A stretch of DNA of 64,000 nucleotides from a beta proteobacterium MWH-UniP1. Its GTDB lineage: Bacteria; Pseudomonadota; Gammaproteobacteria; Burkholderiales; Burkholderiaceae_A. Both the position numbers and the translations under genes were made by a program. Below, in pieces: positions 9,348 to 17,623 of this stretch (positions within the stretch are counted from its first letter, which is position 1; the number at the start of each line of letters is the position of its first letter). Under the pieces are notes generated by a model that saw nothing but the letters and a program-made list of their open reading frames with translations, did not search any database and was not told the origin of the DNA. The stretch covers positions 1,365,401 to 1,429,400 of the forward strand of contig CP143625.1 in the NCBI GenBank assembly GCA_036362785.1. The letters run 5' to 3'.

Positions 9348-10247
9348 ATGAGCGCAGCACCCTTTAACGTTGGTTTTATCGGACTTGGCATTATGGGCGC
9401 CCCCATGTGTGGCCACCTGATCAATGCCGGACACAAGGTCTTTGTCACCACCCGCAGCAAGGTGCCTGACACCATTGCACAAACCAATGCGGTGAAGTGC
9501 AAGACCCCGCAAGAAGTCGCCGAAAAAGCCGACATCATTTTCACCATGGTGCCTGACACCCCCGATGTTGAGAAAGTGTTGTTTGGTGAAACCGGTGTGG
9601 CCAAGGGCTTGAGCAAGGGCAAGGTGGTAGTCGATATGAGTTCGATTTCCCCCATTGCCACCAAAGAGTTCGCACAAAAAATTAATGCACTGGGCTGCGA
9701 ATATTTAGATGCCCCGGTCTCGGGCGGCGAAGTCGGTGCCAAGAACGCTGCACTCACCATCATGGTGGGGGGTAGCGACGCAGGCTTTGCCCGCGTGAAG
9801 CCCTTATTCGAACTGATGGGCAAAAACATTACCCTGGTGGGCGGCAATGGCGATGGTCAAACTGCAAAAGTCGCCAATCAGATCATTGTGGCGCTCAATA
9901 TCGAGGCAGTCTCTGAGGCCCTGCTCTTTGCGGCAAAGGCCGGTGCCGACCCCGCAAAAGTCCGTGAGGCCCTGATGGGTGGCTTTGCGGCATCACGCAT
10001 TCTGGAAGTCCATGGTGAGCGCATGATCAACCGCACCTTTAACCCCGGCTTTCGAATTGAGCTGCACCAAAAGGACCTGAACCTGGCCCTGCAAAGCGCA
10101 CGCGCCATGGGCATGTCACTACCCAACACCGCGACCGCCCAAGAGTTGTTCAATGCCTGTGCCGCACACGGCGGCAAGGCCTGGGACCACTCGGCGATGG
10201 TCCGTGCTCTAGAAAAAATGGCTAACTTTGAAATCGGCCAGAAGTAA
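9348..10247 (+). CDS. glxR: 2-hydroxy-3-oxopropionate (tartronate semialdehyde) reductase
   Basis: This 299-residue beta-hydroxyacid dehydrogenase reduces tartronate semialdehyde to D-glycerate with NAD(P)H. The N-terminal Rossmann motif GFIGLGIMGAPM, the FTMVPDTPDVEKVLFGE block, the substrate-binding LDAPVSGGEVGAKNAALTIMVGG and the catalytic-lysine block GQTAKVANQIIVALNIEAV are all present. The ATG at 9348 has an AAAGGAAG ribosome site 4-10 bases upstream and directly precedes the Rossmann fold; a longer frame from 9279 is not supported. It follows hyi and ends before a bidirectional terminator. Confidence 0.93.
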   Translation: MSAAPFNVGFIGLGIMGAPMCGHLINAGHKVFVTTRSKVPDTIAQTNAVKCKTPQEVAEKADIIFTMVPDTPDVEKVLFGETGVAKGLSKGKVVVDMSSISPIATKEFAQKINALGCEYLDAPVSGGEVGAKNAALTIMVGGSDAGFARVKPLFELMGKNITLVGGNGDGQTAKVANQIIVALNIEAVSEALLFAAKAGADPAKVREALMGGFAASRILEVHGERMINRTFNPGFRIELHQKDLNLALQSARAMGMSLPNTATAQELFNACAAHGGKAWDHSAMVRALEKMANFEIGQK

Positions 10248-10303
10248 TCCCTTAAGCACGCTCTGATCCATAGCAGCATGGTGGAAATCAGAGCTGCACC
10301 AAG

Positions 10304-10346
10304 AAAAACCCCGCAGCCTCTTTTTTAGGAGACTGCGGGGTTTTTT
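10304..10346. terminator. Bidirectional Rho-independent terminator between glxR and the old yellow enzyme gene
   Basis: The stem CCCCGCAG (10309-10316) pairs with CTGCGGGG (10333-10340), extended by CTC/GAG with one mismatch. It is flanked by A-run on the left and T-run on the right, so it can end transcription of glxR from the left and of the convergent oxidoreductase gene from the right. Confidence 0.9.
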
Positions 10347-10365
10347 GTTGAATTGAAGTAAAAAA

Positions 10366-11469
10366 TCAGTCCGTTTTGTAAAACGGGTAATCCGTGTAGC
10401 CCTTTTCTCCGCCGGCATAAAACGTGGTTTGATCCGCCTGATTTAATGGGTAGCCGTGCTTAAAGCGCTCCACCAAATCGGGGTTTGCAATAAACGGCAC
10501 GCCAAAGGCAATCAAGTCGGCCTTGCCCCCTTCCACTGCCGCCTGGGCCATCTCACGTGAATAGCCGTTATTGGCCATCACTGCATGACCACCCGATGAC
10601 TTAAACAAATTTTCAAGCATTGGGAAATCGACTTCGGGCCGGGCATCGCGCGGCCCGCCGGTCTGGCCTTCGATCACATGCAAGTAACCCAGTCCCCGCT
10701 GGCCAAGTTCTTTCACCACGTAAGCAAAGAGTTCTTGGGGGTTGCTGTCATCAATGTCGTTAAAGGTGGATGCGGGGGAGATACGGGAGCCCACACGTGC
10801 TGCTGGGTACACCTCGCAGACCGCATCGACCACTTCCAGCAAGAAACGGGCTCGATTCTGAATGCTGCCACCGTAGTCGTCCTGACGCTGATTGGTCTTA
10901 TTGCGCAAAAACTGGTCGATCAAGTAACCATTGGCGCCATGGACTTCCACCATGTCAAAACCAGCCCGTTTGGCGTTTTCTGCTGCCTGGCGAAATGTCG
11001 CGACCAACTCACGAATCTCTTCCACCGTGAGCGCACGGGGCATGGACACATCATCGAAACCGCTGGGAATAAACACCTTGGCATTGGCACGAATCGCCGA
11101 AGGTGCCACTGGTGCTGCATTGCCAGGCTGAAAAAATGTGTGCGAAATACGGCCCACGTGCCAGAGTTGCATACAGATTTTGCTACCTTTGGCGTGGACC
11201 GCATCGACCACTTTTTTCCAGCCGGCTACCTGCTCTTCCGAGTAGATGCCGGGAGTGCCAATATAGCCCTGCGCCTGGGGGCAGATTTGGGTGGCCTCGG
11301 TCACGATCAGCCCAGCCCCGGCGCGTTGCTCGTAATAGGTCCGCATTAAGTCTGTTGGCGCCAACTGCTCATTGGCGCGGCTACGCGTGAGCGGTGCCAT
11401 CACCATGCGATTCGATAACGTCAAAGAGCCCAAATGAAAGGGCTGGTACAGCGCACTGCTTGCGGTCAT
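10366..11469 (-). CDS. Old yellow enzyme family alkene/N-ethylmaleimide reductase
   Basis: The product is a cytosolic FMN-dependent NAD(P)H oxidoreductase that reduces activated alkenes, quinones or nitro compounds. The TIM-barrel marks are PFHLGSLTLSNRMVMAPLTRSRA (FMN-binding start), QLWHVGRISH, FDMVEVHGANGYLIDQFL with the substrate-binding His-Asn pair, and the C-terminal NGYSREMAQAAVEGGKADLIAFG block. Length is 367 residues from 11469, where GGAG lies six bases upstream; an ATG four codons earlier (11481) has no ribosome site. It resembles NemA, but several paralogous types exist, so no symbol is given. Confidence 0.9.
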   Translation of the reverse strand: MTASSALYQPFHLGSLTLSNRMVMAPLTRSRANEQLAPTDLMRTYYEQRAGAGLIVTEATQICPQAQGYIGTPGIYSEEQVAGWKKVVDAVHAKGSKICMQLWHVGRISHTFFQPGNAAPVAPSAIRANAKVFIPSGFDDVSMPRALTVEEIRELVATFRQAAENAKRAGFDMVEVHGANGYLIDQFLRNKTNQRQDDYGGSIQNRARFLLEVVDAVCEVYPAARVGSRISPASTFNDIDDSNPQELFAYVVKELGQRGLGYLHVIEGQTGGPRDARPEVDFPMLENLFKSSGGHAVMANNGYSREMAQAAVEGGKADLIAFGVPFIANPDLVERFKHGYPLNQADQTTFYAGGEKGYTDYPFYKTD

Positions 11470-11485
11470 TGTTTGCTCCATAAGT

Positions 11486-11519
11486 TAAAAAATTCCGTGC
11501 CAAACCGACACGGAATTTT
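11486..11519 (-). terminator. Terminator downstream of the pirin gene
   Basis: On the minus strand AAAATTCCGTG pairs with CACGGAATTTTTT around a 9-base loop and ends in a T-run. It lies just past the pirin stop and just before the start of the old yellow enzyme gene, so it separates the two transcripts. Confidence 0.8.
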
Positions 11520-11545
11520 CTGATCGAACCGAATTTTACAAAGTA

Positions 11546-12457
11546 TTATGGCTTCGCGTTGTTAGGTTTTTTGATCGGCATCAAATGGGCCGGTTCCACC
11601 GCCAATCGATTGTGACGGTAGTCATCAATGGCCTGCTCGATCTCTTCACGGGAATTCATCACAAATGGCCCGTATTGCACGACGGGTTCGCGCAAAGGCT
11701 TGGCCGCCAAGAGAATCACCCTGGTCTCGCTTGCGCCAGCCTGCAACACGAGTTGGTCGCCATCGCCAAAAACCCCACCTTGTTTGGTCTGTAGCGACTG
11801 CGTCAGGGATGTGTTGGCGCCCGAAATTAGTTCGCCCTGATACACATAAACATAGCAACTGTGGCCCGCGGGCAGATTCTGAACAAAACGACCGCCCGCC
11901 GGCAGGTGGATATCCCAAAAGATTGGCGCTGTGCTGACCCCTTGAATGGGACTTACGGCATGCTGCCCATCACGGTGCAAATCCCCTGCGATCACCTTGA
12001 TTCGCAACCCATCGGCAAACGTCAGACACGGGATATCGGCCGCATCAATGTCGCAATAGCCAGCAGGCTTCATCTTCTCTTTAGCAGGTAGGTTGATCCA
12101 CAGCTGAAAGCCACGCATCGCACCCTGCTCTTGCTGTGGCATTTCTGAGTGAATGATGCCCCGACCAGCGGTCATCCACTGCACGCCGCCTGACTTTAAA
12201 TGGCCACGATTGCCCAAGTGGTCTTCGTGCAACATGTGGCCTTCCAACATATAGGTCACAGTCTCAAAGCCACGGTGTGGGTGCGGTGGGAAGCCGGCAA
12301 TATAGTCATCAGGCCGGTCACTACCGAATTCATCCAACATCAGAAAGGGGTCGACACGTGCATGCGGTGTCTGCCCCAGACTGCGGAACAAGGACACACC
12401 GGCACCGTCAGAAGTGCGGGCCGCCCGAATCACTTGTTGCAACTGTCGAATAGTCAT
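11546..12457 (-). CDS. Pirin family protein
   Basis: This 303-residue bicupin contains the classical pirin N-terminal metal site: FPPHPHRGFETVTYMLEG and EDHLGNRGHLKSGGVQWMTAGRGIIHSE, providing three His and one Glu ligands, then the PCLTFADG linker and the second cupin. Some bacterial pirins have quercetin 2,3-dioxygenase activity or bind regulatory partners; the substrate here cannot be read. It begins at MTIRQLQQV (12457) and is followed by a terminator. Its neighbours, an oxidoreductase and maf, do not define a pathway. Confidence 0.92.
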   Translation of the reverse strand: MTIRQLQQVIRAARTSDGAGVSLFRSLGQTPHARVDPFLMLDEFGSDRPDDYIAGFPPHPHRGFETVTYMLEGHMLHEDHLGNRGHLKSGGVQWMTAGRGIIHSEMPQQEQGAMRGFQLWINLPAKEKMKPAGYCDIDAADIPCLTFADGLRIKVIAGDLHRDGQHAVSPIQGVSTAPIFWDIHLPAGGRFVQNLPAGHSCYVYVYQGELISGANTSLTQSLQTKQGGVFGDGDQLVLQAGASETRVILLAAKPLREPVVQYGPFVMNSREEIEQAIDDYRHNRLAVEPAHLMPIKKPNNAKP

Positions 12458-12595
12458 TTTAAAAATTAAAACGTCTTTAACATCACTAAAAAAGTAGAAA
12501 AATCATAGGTTGTCGATCACTATAGCTGATATGAACCAGAACTTGTGCATAGCCCCAGAGCAAGAGCAGGCATTCATTACGCTAGCCCAAATCAA

Positions 12596-13237
12596 ATGAC
12601 CCAACACCAGATCACACCCAATCTCTTTCTAGCTTCACAGAGTCCACGCCGCAAAGCACTATTGCAAAACATGGGGATCACGCCACTGGTGATCCCCGCT
12701 GACCAACAGATCGATGCTGAAGCGATCGAAACACCACAACCTAACGAAGACCCCATCGCCTATGTGGTGCGTGTGGCCAATTTAAAACGCGACCTAGCGC
12801 AGCAACGGCTACAGGCCTGCCCGCCATCAGAGCTGCCCACACCACAACCCGAAGATCTCGTGCTTGCGGCCGACACCACAGTGGCGCTTGACCAACACAT
12901 TCTTGGCAAACCCAGCAACAAAGTGCAGGCCCAAACAATGCTTAAAGCACTGTCGGGAAACACCCATCAGGTGCATACCGCTGTGAGTATTTGCCGCATG
13001 GATGGCGCCGCCAAAGACACCGCGGTCGTGTCGTCCGATGTCACCTTTGCACCGCTGACCAACGACTGGATTGACCATTACATTGCCACGGGCGAACCAA
13101 TGGATAAAGCGGGCAGCTACGGTATTCAGGGGCTTGCGGGCAGCATGATTCCGAAAATCTCTGGCAGCTACACCGGCATCATGGGCCTTCCGCTTTATGA
13201 AACGCTCAACATGCTGCGGCGATTTGGCCTCCGTTAG
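12596..13237 (+). CDS. Maf family nucleotide pyrophosphatase
   Basis: This 213-residue Maf/HAM1-like enzyme hydrolyses non-canonical or excess nucleoside triphosphates to the monophosphate. The phosphate-binding motif LFLASQSPRRKALL occurs near the N-terminus, the catalytic DLVLAADTTVALD block near residues 82-95, and the C-terminal DKAGSYGIQGLAG and SYTGIMGLPLYET blocks are conserved. The ATG at 12596 precedes the fold by 14 residues; a longer frame to 12545 has no support. Maf-1 (dTTP/UTP) and Maf-2/YceF classes are hard to separate by eye, so no symbol is given. Confidence 0.9.
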   Translation: MTQHQITPNLFLASQSPRRKALLQNMGITPLVIPADQQIDAEAIETPQPNEDPIAYVVRVANLKRDLAQQRLQACPPSELPTPQPEDLVLAADTTVALDQHILGKPSNKVQAQTMLKALSGNTHQVHTAVSICRMDGAAKDTAVVSSDVTFAPLTNDWIDHYIATGEPMDKAGSYGIQGLAGSMIPKISGSYTGIMGLPLYETLNMLRRFGLR

Positions 13238-13244
13238 GTCGCGA

Positions 13245-13258
13245 TTGATCGATATCAA
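13245..13258. promoter_or_regulatory. FNR/Anr box upstream of frdABCD
   Basis: The sequence TTGATCGATATCAA matches the FNR consensus TTGATNNNNATCAA in all ten specified positions and is a perfect palindrome. Its centre (13251.5) is 41.5 bases before 13293, and a TAGACT hexamer at 13281-13286 would be a -10 element for a start at about 13293. This is class II activator geometry, implying activation of frdABCD when oxygen is low. Confidence 0.8.
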
Positions 13259-13294
13259 GCCCAAGTGGTGATTCGATCGATAGACTCTTGGCCA

Positions 13295-15103
13295 ATGACT
13301 CCTGAAACACTCCAATGCGATGTGGCCATTGTTGGTGCAGGTGGCGCAGGTCTTCGCGCTGCCATTGCGATTGCCCAACACAATCCCAAGCTCTCGGTTG
13401 CGCTGATCTCAAAGGTCTACCCCATGCGCAGCCACACCGTTGCGGCCGAAGGTGGCTCGGCAGCCGTAACCCAGGCGCATGACAGCCTAGAGGCCCACTT
13501 CCACGACACAGTCGCAGGCGGTGACTGGCTCTGCGAACAAGATGTTGTGGATTATTTTGTGGCCCATGCCTATGAAGAGATGGTACGGATGGAACACTGG
13601 GGCTGCCCGTGGAGCCGGCGGCCCGATGGCCATGTCAATGTCCGCGCCTTTGGTGGCATGAAAATTGAACGCACCTGGTTTGCTGCAGACAAGACCGGCT
13701 TTCACATGCTGCACACGCTGTTTCAGACATCGTTACAGTTTCCGTCTATTCGCCGGCTTGATGAACACTTCTGTGTGGACTTGCTGGTGGAAGATGGTCA
13801 GGCCCAGGGGGTTGTTACCGTTGATATTGCAAGCGGTCAGCTTCATGTCGTGCAGGCCAAGGCCGTCATCATGGCCACAGGTGGTGCAGGCCGCGTCTTT
13901 CGTGAAAACACCAACGGCGGCATCGTGACCGGTGACGGCATGGCCATGGCCTATCGGCATGGCGTACCGCTGCGCGATATGGAGTTTGTGCAATACCACC
14001 CCACCTGCATGCCGGGCACCGGGCTTCTCTTTACCGAGGCCTGCCGTGGCGAGGGCGGCTTCTTGTTAAACAAAGACGGCTATCGCTATCTACAAGACTA
14101 CGGACTCGGCCCAGCCGAACCCACCCCCCGTAATAAAGCCATGGAGCTTGGTCCCCGTGACCGACTCAGCCAAGCGTATTGGCACGAAAAACAAAAGGGC
14201 CGAACCATTGATGGCCCCCACGGCCCGGTTGTGCACCTGGACCTACGTCATCTCGGCGAGGCCAAACTGCGCGAGCGTTTGCCCCAAATTTATGAGCTCG
14301 CGCTGGACTATCTCGGTGTAGACCCAGCCCGCGAACCCATTCCAGTGCTGCCTGCAGTCCACTACACCATGGGCGGCATCACGGCAGACGGTCTCACCCA
14401 ATCCCCAATGCCGGGGCTATATTCCGCGGGTGAGTGCTCAAGCGTGGGCATTCATGGGGCCAATCGACTTGGTTCTAATTCACTGGCCGAATTATTGGTC
14501 TTTGGCAAAGTCGCGGGAATTCAGGCGGCAGACTTCGCACAGTCACGGCCCCACTTGTCTTACGACCGTATTGCATCGCTGGCCCAGCAAAGCTGCGATG
14601 CGGCACTCAATGTTGTGCGCAACACTCATGGCAAAGAGCGTCTGTCGCATCTTCGCAAAGAAATGGCCAAGACCATGGAAGACGGCTGCGGCATTTATCG
14701 AACCGAGTCTTCCATTCAGGCCACCTGCGACAAGCTTGCCGAACTCAAAGAGCGGCTGGGTAACCTGCATCTAGACGACCACTCACGCATGTGGAATACC
14801 GAGTGGTTCCTGGCCATTGAGCTGGGCTATTCGTTAGATGTTGCCCAGGCCATGGCCCACAGCGCCCTGCTGCGCCGCGAATCACGTGGCTCTCATCAGC
14901 GCTTGGATAGCGGCATGACCGAACGCAATGACACACAGTTTTTAAAGCATAGCCTGGCTTATTACAGCGGCCCCGCCAATGCCCCCCGAATTGATTACAG
15001 CCCGGTGACCATTACCCGCTCACCGCCTGGCACCCGCGCCTATGGTGCTGCTGGCGAGCAGGCAGATCGTCTCGCCAAAGAGGCCACAACCCATGTCGGA
15101 TAA
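13295..15103 (+). CDS. frdA: Fumarate reductase flavoprotein subunit
   Basis: FrdA carries covalent FAD and reduces fumarate to succinate at the cytoplasmic face of the inner membrane. The FAD-binding VAIVGAGGAGLRAAIAIAQ lies near residue 9, the histidyl-FAD attachment site is in MRSHTVAAEGGSAAV, and HPTCMPGTGLLFTEACRGEGG and HYTMGGI are active-site blocks. Length is 602 residues, as in E. coli FrdA. An earlier in-frame GTG (13265) lies just inside a predicted promoter, so ATG 13295 is preferred. It starts a frdABCD operon, overlapping frdB by 11 bases. SdhA is the alternative, but the subunit set downstream is of the fumarate reductase type. Confidence 0.93.
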   Translation: MTPETLQCDVAIVGAGGAGLRAAIAIAQHNPKLSVALISKVYPMRSHTVAAEGGSAAVTQAHDSLEAHFHDTVAGGDWLCEQDVVDYFVAHAYEEMVRMEHWGCPWSRRPDGHVNVRAFGGMKIERTWFAADKTGFHMLHTLFQTSLQFPSIRRLDEHFCVDLLVEDGQAQGVVTVDIASGQLHVVQAKAVIMATGGAGRVFRENTNGGIVTGDGMAMAYRHGVPLRDMEFVQYHPTCMPGTGLLFTEACRGEGGFLLNKDGYRYLQDYGLGPAEPTPRNKAMELGPRDRLSQAYWHEKQKGRTIDGPHGPVVHLDLRHLGEAKLRERLPQIYELALDYLGVDPAREPIPVLPAVHYTMGGITADGLTQSPMPGLYSAGECSSVGIHGANRLGSNSLAELLVFGKVAGIQAADFAQSRPHLSYDRIASLAQQSCDAALNVVRNTHGKERLSHLRKEMAKTMEDGCGIYRTESSIQATCDKLAELKERLGNLHLDDHSRMWNTEWFLAIELGYSLDVAQAMAHSALLRRESRGSHQRLDSGMTERNDTQFLKHSLAYYSGPANAPRIDYSPVTITRSPPGTRAYGAAGEQADRLAKEATTHVG

Positions 15104-15866
15104 GCCCATGCCAAGCACCATCGAGATCGATGTTCTTCGTTACCGGCCCGAAGATGACAGCGAACCGTTTTGGCAGCGCTACAGCGTGCCGTTTTCAGAA
15201 GACATGTCGGTCTTGCAGGGGCTGCAGCACATCAAAGACGACATCGACGGCACTCTGAGTTTTCGCTGGTCATGCCGGCAGGCCATCTGCGGTAGCTGCG
15301 GCATGATGGTCAACGGCAACCCCAAGCTGTCGTGCCAGACCTTCTTGCGTGATCTGCTTCCGGGCCCCGTGAAAATCGAGGCGCTGGCCCACATGCCGAT
15401 CGAGCGGGATTTGATTGTGAGTGTCGAGCCCTTTGTGAAAAAGCTTGAGCGTGTTTCGCCTTACATCATCCCCAAAACACCGCGTGCCCTTGCGCAAGGC
15501 GAGCATCTGCAAACACCCGCCGAGCTTGATGCCTTTGCGCAATTCTCTGGCTGTATTAACTGCATGCTCTGCTATGCCGCCTGCCCCCAATACGGTCTGA
15601 ACCCAGATTTCTTGGGCCCTGGTGTGCTGGCGCTCATGCATCGCTACAACGCCGACTCACGTGACGGTGGCACACGGCAACGCATGGAAGCCATCAGCAC
15701 GGAAGATGGCGTGTGGAGTTGCACGGCTGTGGGCTACTGCTCCGAGGTCTGCCCCAAGCATGTGGACCCAGCCAACGCCGTGAACCAAAACAAGGTGAAC
15801 AGCGCGAAAGATTACTTCCTGCGGTTTTTCGCACCCAAAGCCAAACCGGACACCACACCAACATGA
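15093..15866 (+). CDS. frdB: Fumarate reductase iron-sulfur subunit
   Basis: FrdB passes electrons from quinol through three Fe-S clusters to FrdA. The N-terminal plant-type ferredoxin domain has the [2Fe-2S] ligands in SCRQAICGSCGMMVNG and a later Cys (KLSCQT); the C-terminal domain has CINCMLCYAACPQYG and CTAVGYCSEVCPKHVDP for the [4Fe-4S] and [3Fe-4S] clusters. The 257-residue length is normal. It overlaps frdA by 11 bases and frdC by 4 bases (ATGA), suggesting translational coupling. Confidence 0.95.
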   Translation: MSDKPMPSTIEIDVLRYRPEDDSEPFWQRYSVPFSEDMSVLQGLQHIKDDIDGTLSFRWSCRQAICGSCGMMVNGNPKLSCQTFLRDLLPGPVKIEALAHMPIERDLIVSVEPFVKKLERVSPYIIPKTPRALAQGEHLQTPAELDAFAQFSGCINCMLCYAACPQYGLNPDFLGPGVLALMHRYNADSRDGGTRQRMEAISTEDGVWSCTAVGYCSEVCPKHVDPANAVNQNKVNSAKDYFLRFFAPKAKPDTTPT

Positions 15867-16276
15867 GCCAGCAGACAACACCCCGCCGCGCTCCTTACAT
15901 TCGTCCCATGGGCGGCTGGTGGAAACGCAATCCATTTTTCATGGCCTATATGCTGCGTGAGCTCACCTCAGTCGCGGTGCTAGCCTATGCGATTGTGTTG
16001 GCCGTTGGCCTGGTGCGTCTGTCCCAGGGCCCGGCCCAGTGGCAGGCCTTTATGGACGCAGTCACCTCGCCGTTGGGCGTGGTGTTTCATTGCATCATCT
16101 TGATCTCCATGCTGGTTCACACCAAGAGCTGGTTCGAGATCATGCCCAAGACCATGCCCCCCGTAGTGATCAGTGGAAAACCAATTCCAGGCAAGACCAT
16201 TACGCGGCTTGGCTGGCTAGCTGCCGCAGTTGTATTCGTGATCATGATGATGCTTGCAAAGACGCTCACCACATGA
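15863..16276 (+). CDS. frdC: Fumarate reductase membrane anchor subunit C
   Basis: This 137-residue anchor holds FrdAB to the inner membrane and helps bind menaquinol. The start YIRPMGGWWKRNPFFMAYMLREL closely parallels E. coli FrdC, including the conserved RPM..WW and MLRE signatures; three hydrophobic membrane spans follow, with HTKSWFE between spans two and three. The start ATG at 15863 overlaps the frdB stop and its own stop overlaps frdD by 4 bases. Heme ligands of SdhC-type anchors are not obvious, which fits the heme-free E. coli class. Confidence 0.92.
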   Translation: MSQQTTPRRAPYIRPMGGWWKRNPFFMAYMLRELTSVAVLAYAIVLAVGLVRLSQGPAQWQAFMDAVTSPLGVVFHCIILISMLVHTKSWFEIMPKTMPPVVISGKPIPGKTITRLGWLAAAVVFVIMMMLAKTLTT

Positions 16277-16629
16277 AACGCTCCCACGCCCCAATCTTTT
16301 GGTTATTGTTTGGTGCCGGCGGCATGGTGGCCGCACTGGTTGGCGTGGCCATGGTCTGGATTGGCAGCTTCGATGCCGCCTTTGGCCTGCTGTTAAGCCC
16401 CGCTTTACTCAGCTATGACAATATCCTGACCTTTGCCCAACACCCGGTGGGCATGCTGTTTTTCTTCGTGACCACCAGTCTTTTCGCCTGGCACGCCATG
16501 CACCGCATCTTTCACAGCCTGCACGATGTGGGTATTCCTGCTGGCACTGCAGCAAAACTCATCTGCTACGGCGGCGCACTGGCCATCACAGTCACTGCGG
16601 GCGCTGCACTCTTATCTTTAGTCAAATGA
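16273..16629 (+). CDS. frdD: Fumarate reductase membrane anchor subunit D
   Basis: The 118-residue hydrophobic protein has three membrane spans and the FrdD signature KRSHAPIFWLLFGAGGMVAAL at its N-terminus, with a HRIFHSLHDVGI motif after the second span as in E. coli FrdD. Together with FrdC it forms the quinol site and anchors the catalytic dimer. It overlaps frdC by four bases (ATGA) and completes the operon. The next gene begins 15 bases later and may be cotranscribed. Confidence 0.93.
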   Translation: MKRSHAPIFWLLFGAGGMVAALVGVAMVWIGSFDAAFGLLLSPALLSYDNILTFAQHPVGMLFFFVTTSLFAWHAMHRIFHSLHDVGIPAGTAAKLICYGGALAITVTAGAALLSLVK

Positions 16630-16644
16630 TTTAGCATTAGGGCC

Positions 16645-16854
16645 ATGGACAACCAAGCCCTAATTGAATTTTTTGATAACGCCACCCCCTATTTCGTTGC
16701 CGGCCTGATTCTATTCATGGTGGCCATCGTGTTTTCACTGGCCCGAGAATCCAAGGGCGGACGCATGGCCTACATTGTGCTGACCATCGCTCTTTTGGTG
16801 GGCACAAGTGGCTGGATCGCCAAGACCGTCATTCAGTACTTCATGGAACGCTAA
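16645..16854 (+). CDS. Small two-span membrane protein, DUF2788-like
   Basis: The 69-residue protein has two membrane spans, roughly residues 15-33 and 41-62, separated by a short polar loop ARESKGGRM, and ends in AKTVIQYFMER. The loop and the end resemble the DUF2788 family as I remember it; no function is known. It follows frdD by 15 bases and precedes the enoyl-CoA hydratase homologue by 2 bases, so it probably shares a transcript with one or both. A link to respiration is only suggested by position. Confidence 0.6.
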   Translation: MDNQALIEFFDNATPYFVAGLILFMVAIVFSLARESKGGRMAYIVLTIALLVGTSGWIAKTVIQYFMER

Positions 16855-16856
16855 GC

Positions 16857-17591
16857 ATGTCGATCAACCCACCTGAACTCTTGGTCAAACAAGACAACGG
16901 CATTTGGTGGATCACGCTGAACCGGCCAGAGAAAATGAATGCCCTGTCGGCCTCTTTGGTCGACGCGCTAATCGACACCATTTCACAAGCGAATGCTCAG
17001 CAAGCTAACCTGTTGGTGTTTCAAGGGGCGGGCAAGACCCTAAGTGCTGGGTTTGATATGTCTGACTTAGACACCCAGTCCGAGGGCGATCTGGTCCTTC
17101 GATTTATTCGCATTGAGCTTTTGCTTCAGGCGATTGCCGATACTTGCGCGCACACCGTGGCCCTTGCCCACGGCAGAGTCTTTGGTGCTGCTGCCGATCT
17201 GTTTGCAGTGTGCCGGCAACGCATCGCCACACCAGATGCCAGTTTTCGCATGCCAGGACTTAAGTTTGGTCTGGTCTTGGGCAGCCGCCGGTTCGCAAAC
17301 ATTGTGGGCATTGAGCGGGCGCGGCCACTGTTAGAAGAAACGAAATCGTTTAGCGCCCAACAGGCCCTGGACATGGGCTTTGCGCATCAGCTTGCACATG
17401 AGAGCGATTGGCCAGAGATTGTTGCTGCAGCTGCAGCTCGGGCAACCCATCTCGACCGTCATGCTCGGGCAGGCCTGGACCATGCACTCCAGTCTCAACA
17501 TCACGACCAAGACCTGGCCCATCTGGTGCGATCCGCAGCCCGCCCAGGCCTCAAAGCGCGACTTCGCGAATATTTACAGTCTGGTCGTTAA
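16857..17591 (+). CDS. Enoyl-CoA hydratase/isomerase family protein
   Basis: The 244-residue crotonase-fold protein begins with WWITLNRPEKMNALSASLVDAL. The first oxyanion-hole block reads GKTLSAGFDMSDLD and the second ALAHGRVFGAAADLFAVCRQRIA. Canonical catalytic glutamates of enoyl-CoA hydratase are not clear: the usual GGG-E element is altered, so the reaction may be isomerisation, hydrolysis or another crotonase chemistry. It starts 2 bases after the DUF2788-like gene and converges on ghrA. Substrate unknown. Confidence 0.8.
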   Translation: MSINPPELLVKQDNGIWWITLNRPEKMNALSASLVDALIDTISQANAQQANLLVFQGAGKTLSAGFDMSDLDTQSEGDLVLRFIRIELLLQAIADTCAHTVALAHGRVFGAAADLFAVCRQRIATPDASFRMPGLKFGLVLGSRRFANIVGIERARPLLEETKSFSAQQALDMGFAHQLAHESDWPEIVAAAAARATHLDRHARAGLDHALQSQHHDQDLAHLVRSAARPGLKARLREYLQSGR

Positions 17592-17623
17592 AACGCGTAT
17601 GTGAAACGGCCCGCAAGAAAAGG

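Noticed and set aside
9461-9560. GGTGCCTGACACC copies in glxR as members of the palindromic repeat family
   Set aside because: They differ at the central position, and one encodes the conserved MVPDTP of the enzyme family, so coding constraint explains it.
13265-13294. GTG start of frdA at 13265
   Set aside because: It lies within the predicted promoter, just after the FNR box, and adds residues not found in FrdA proteins.
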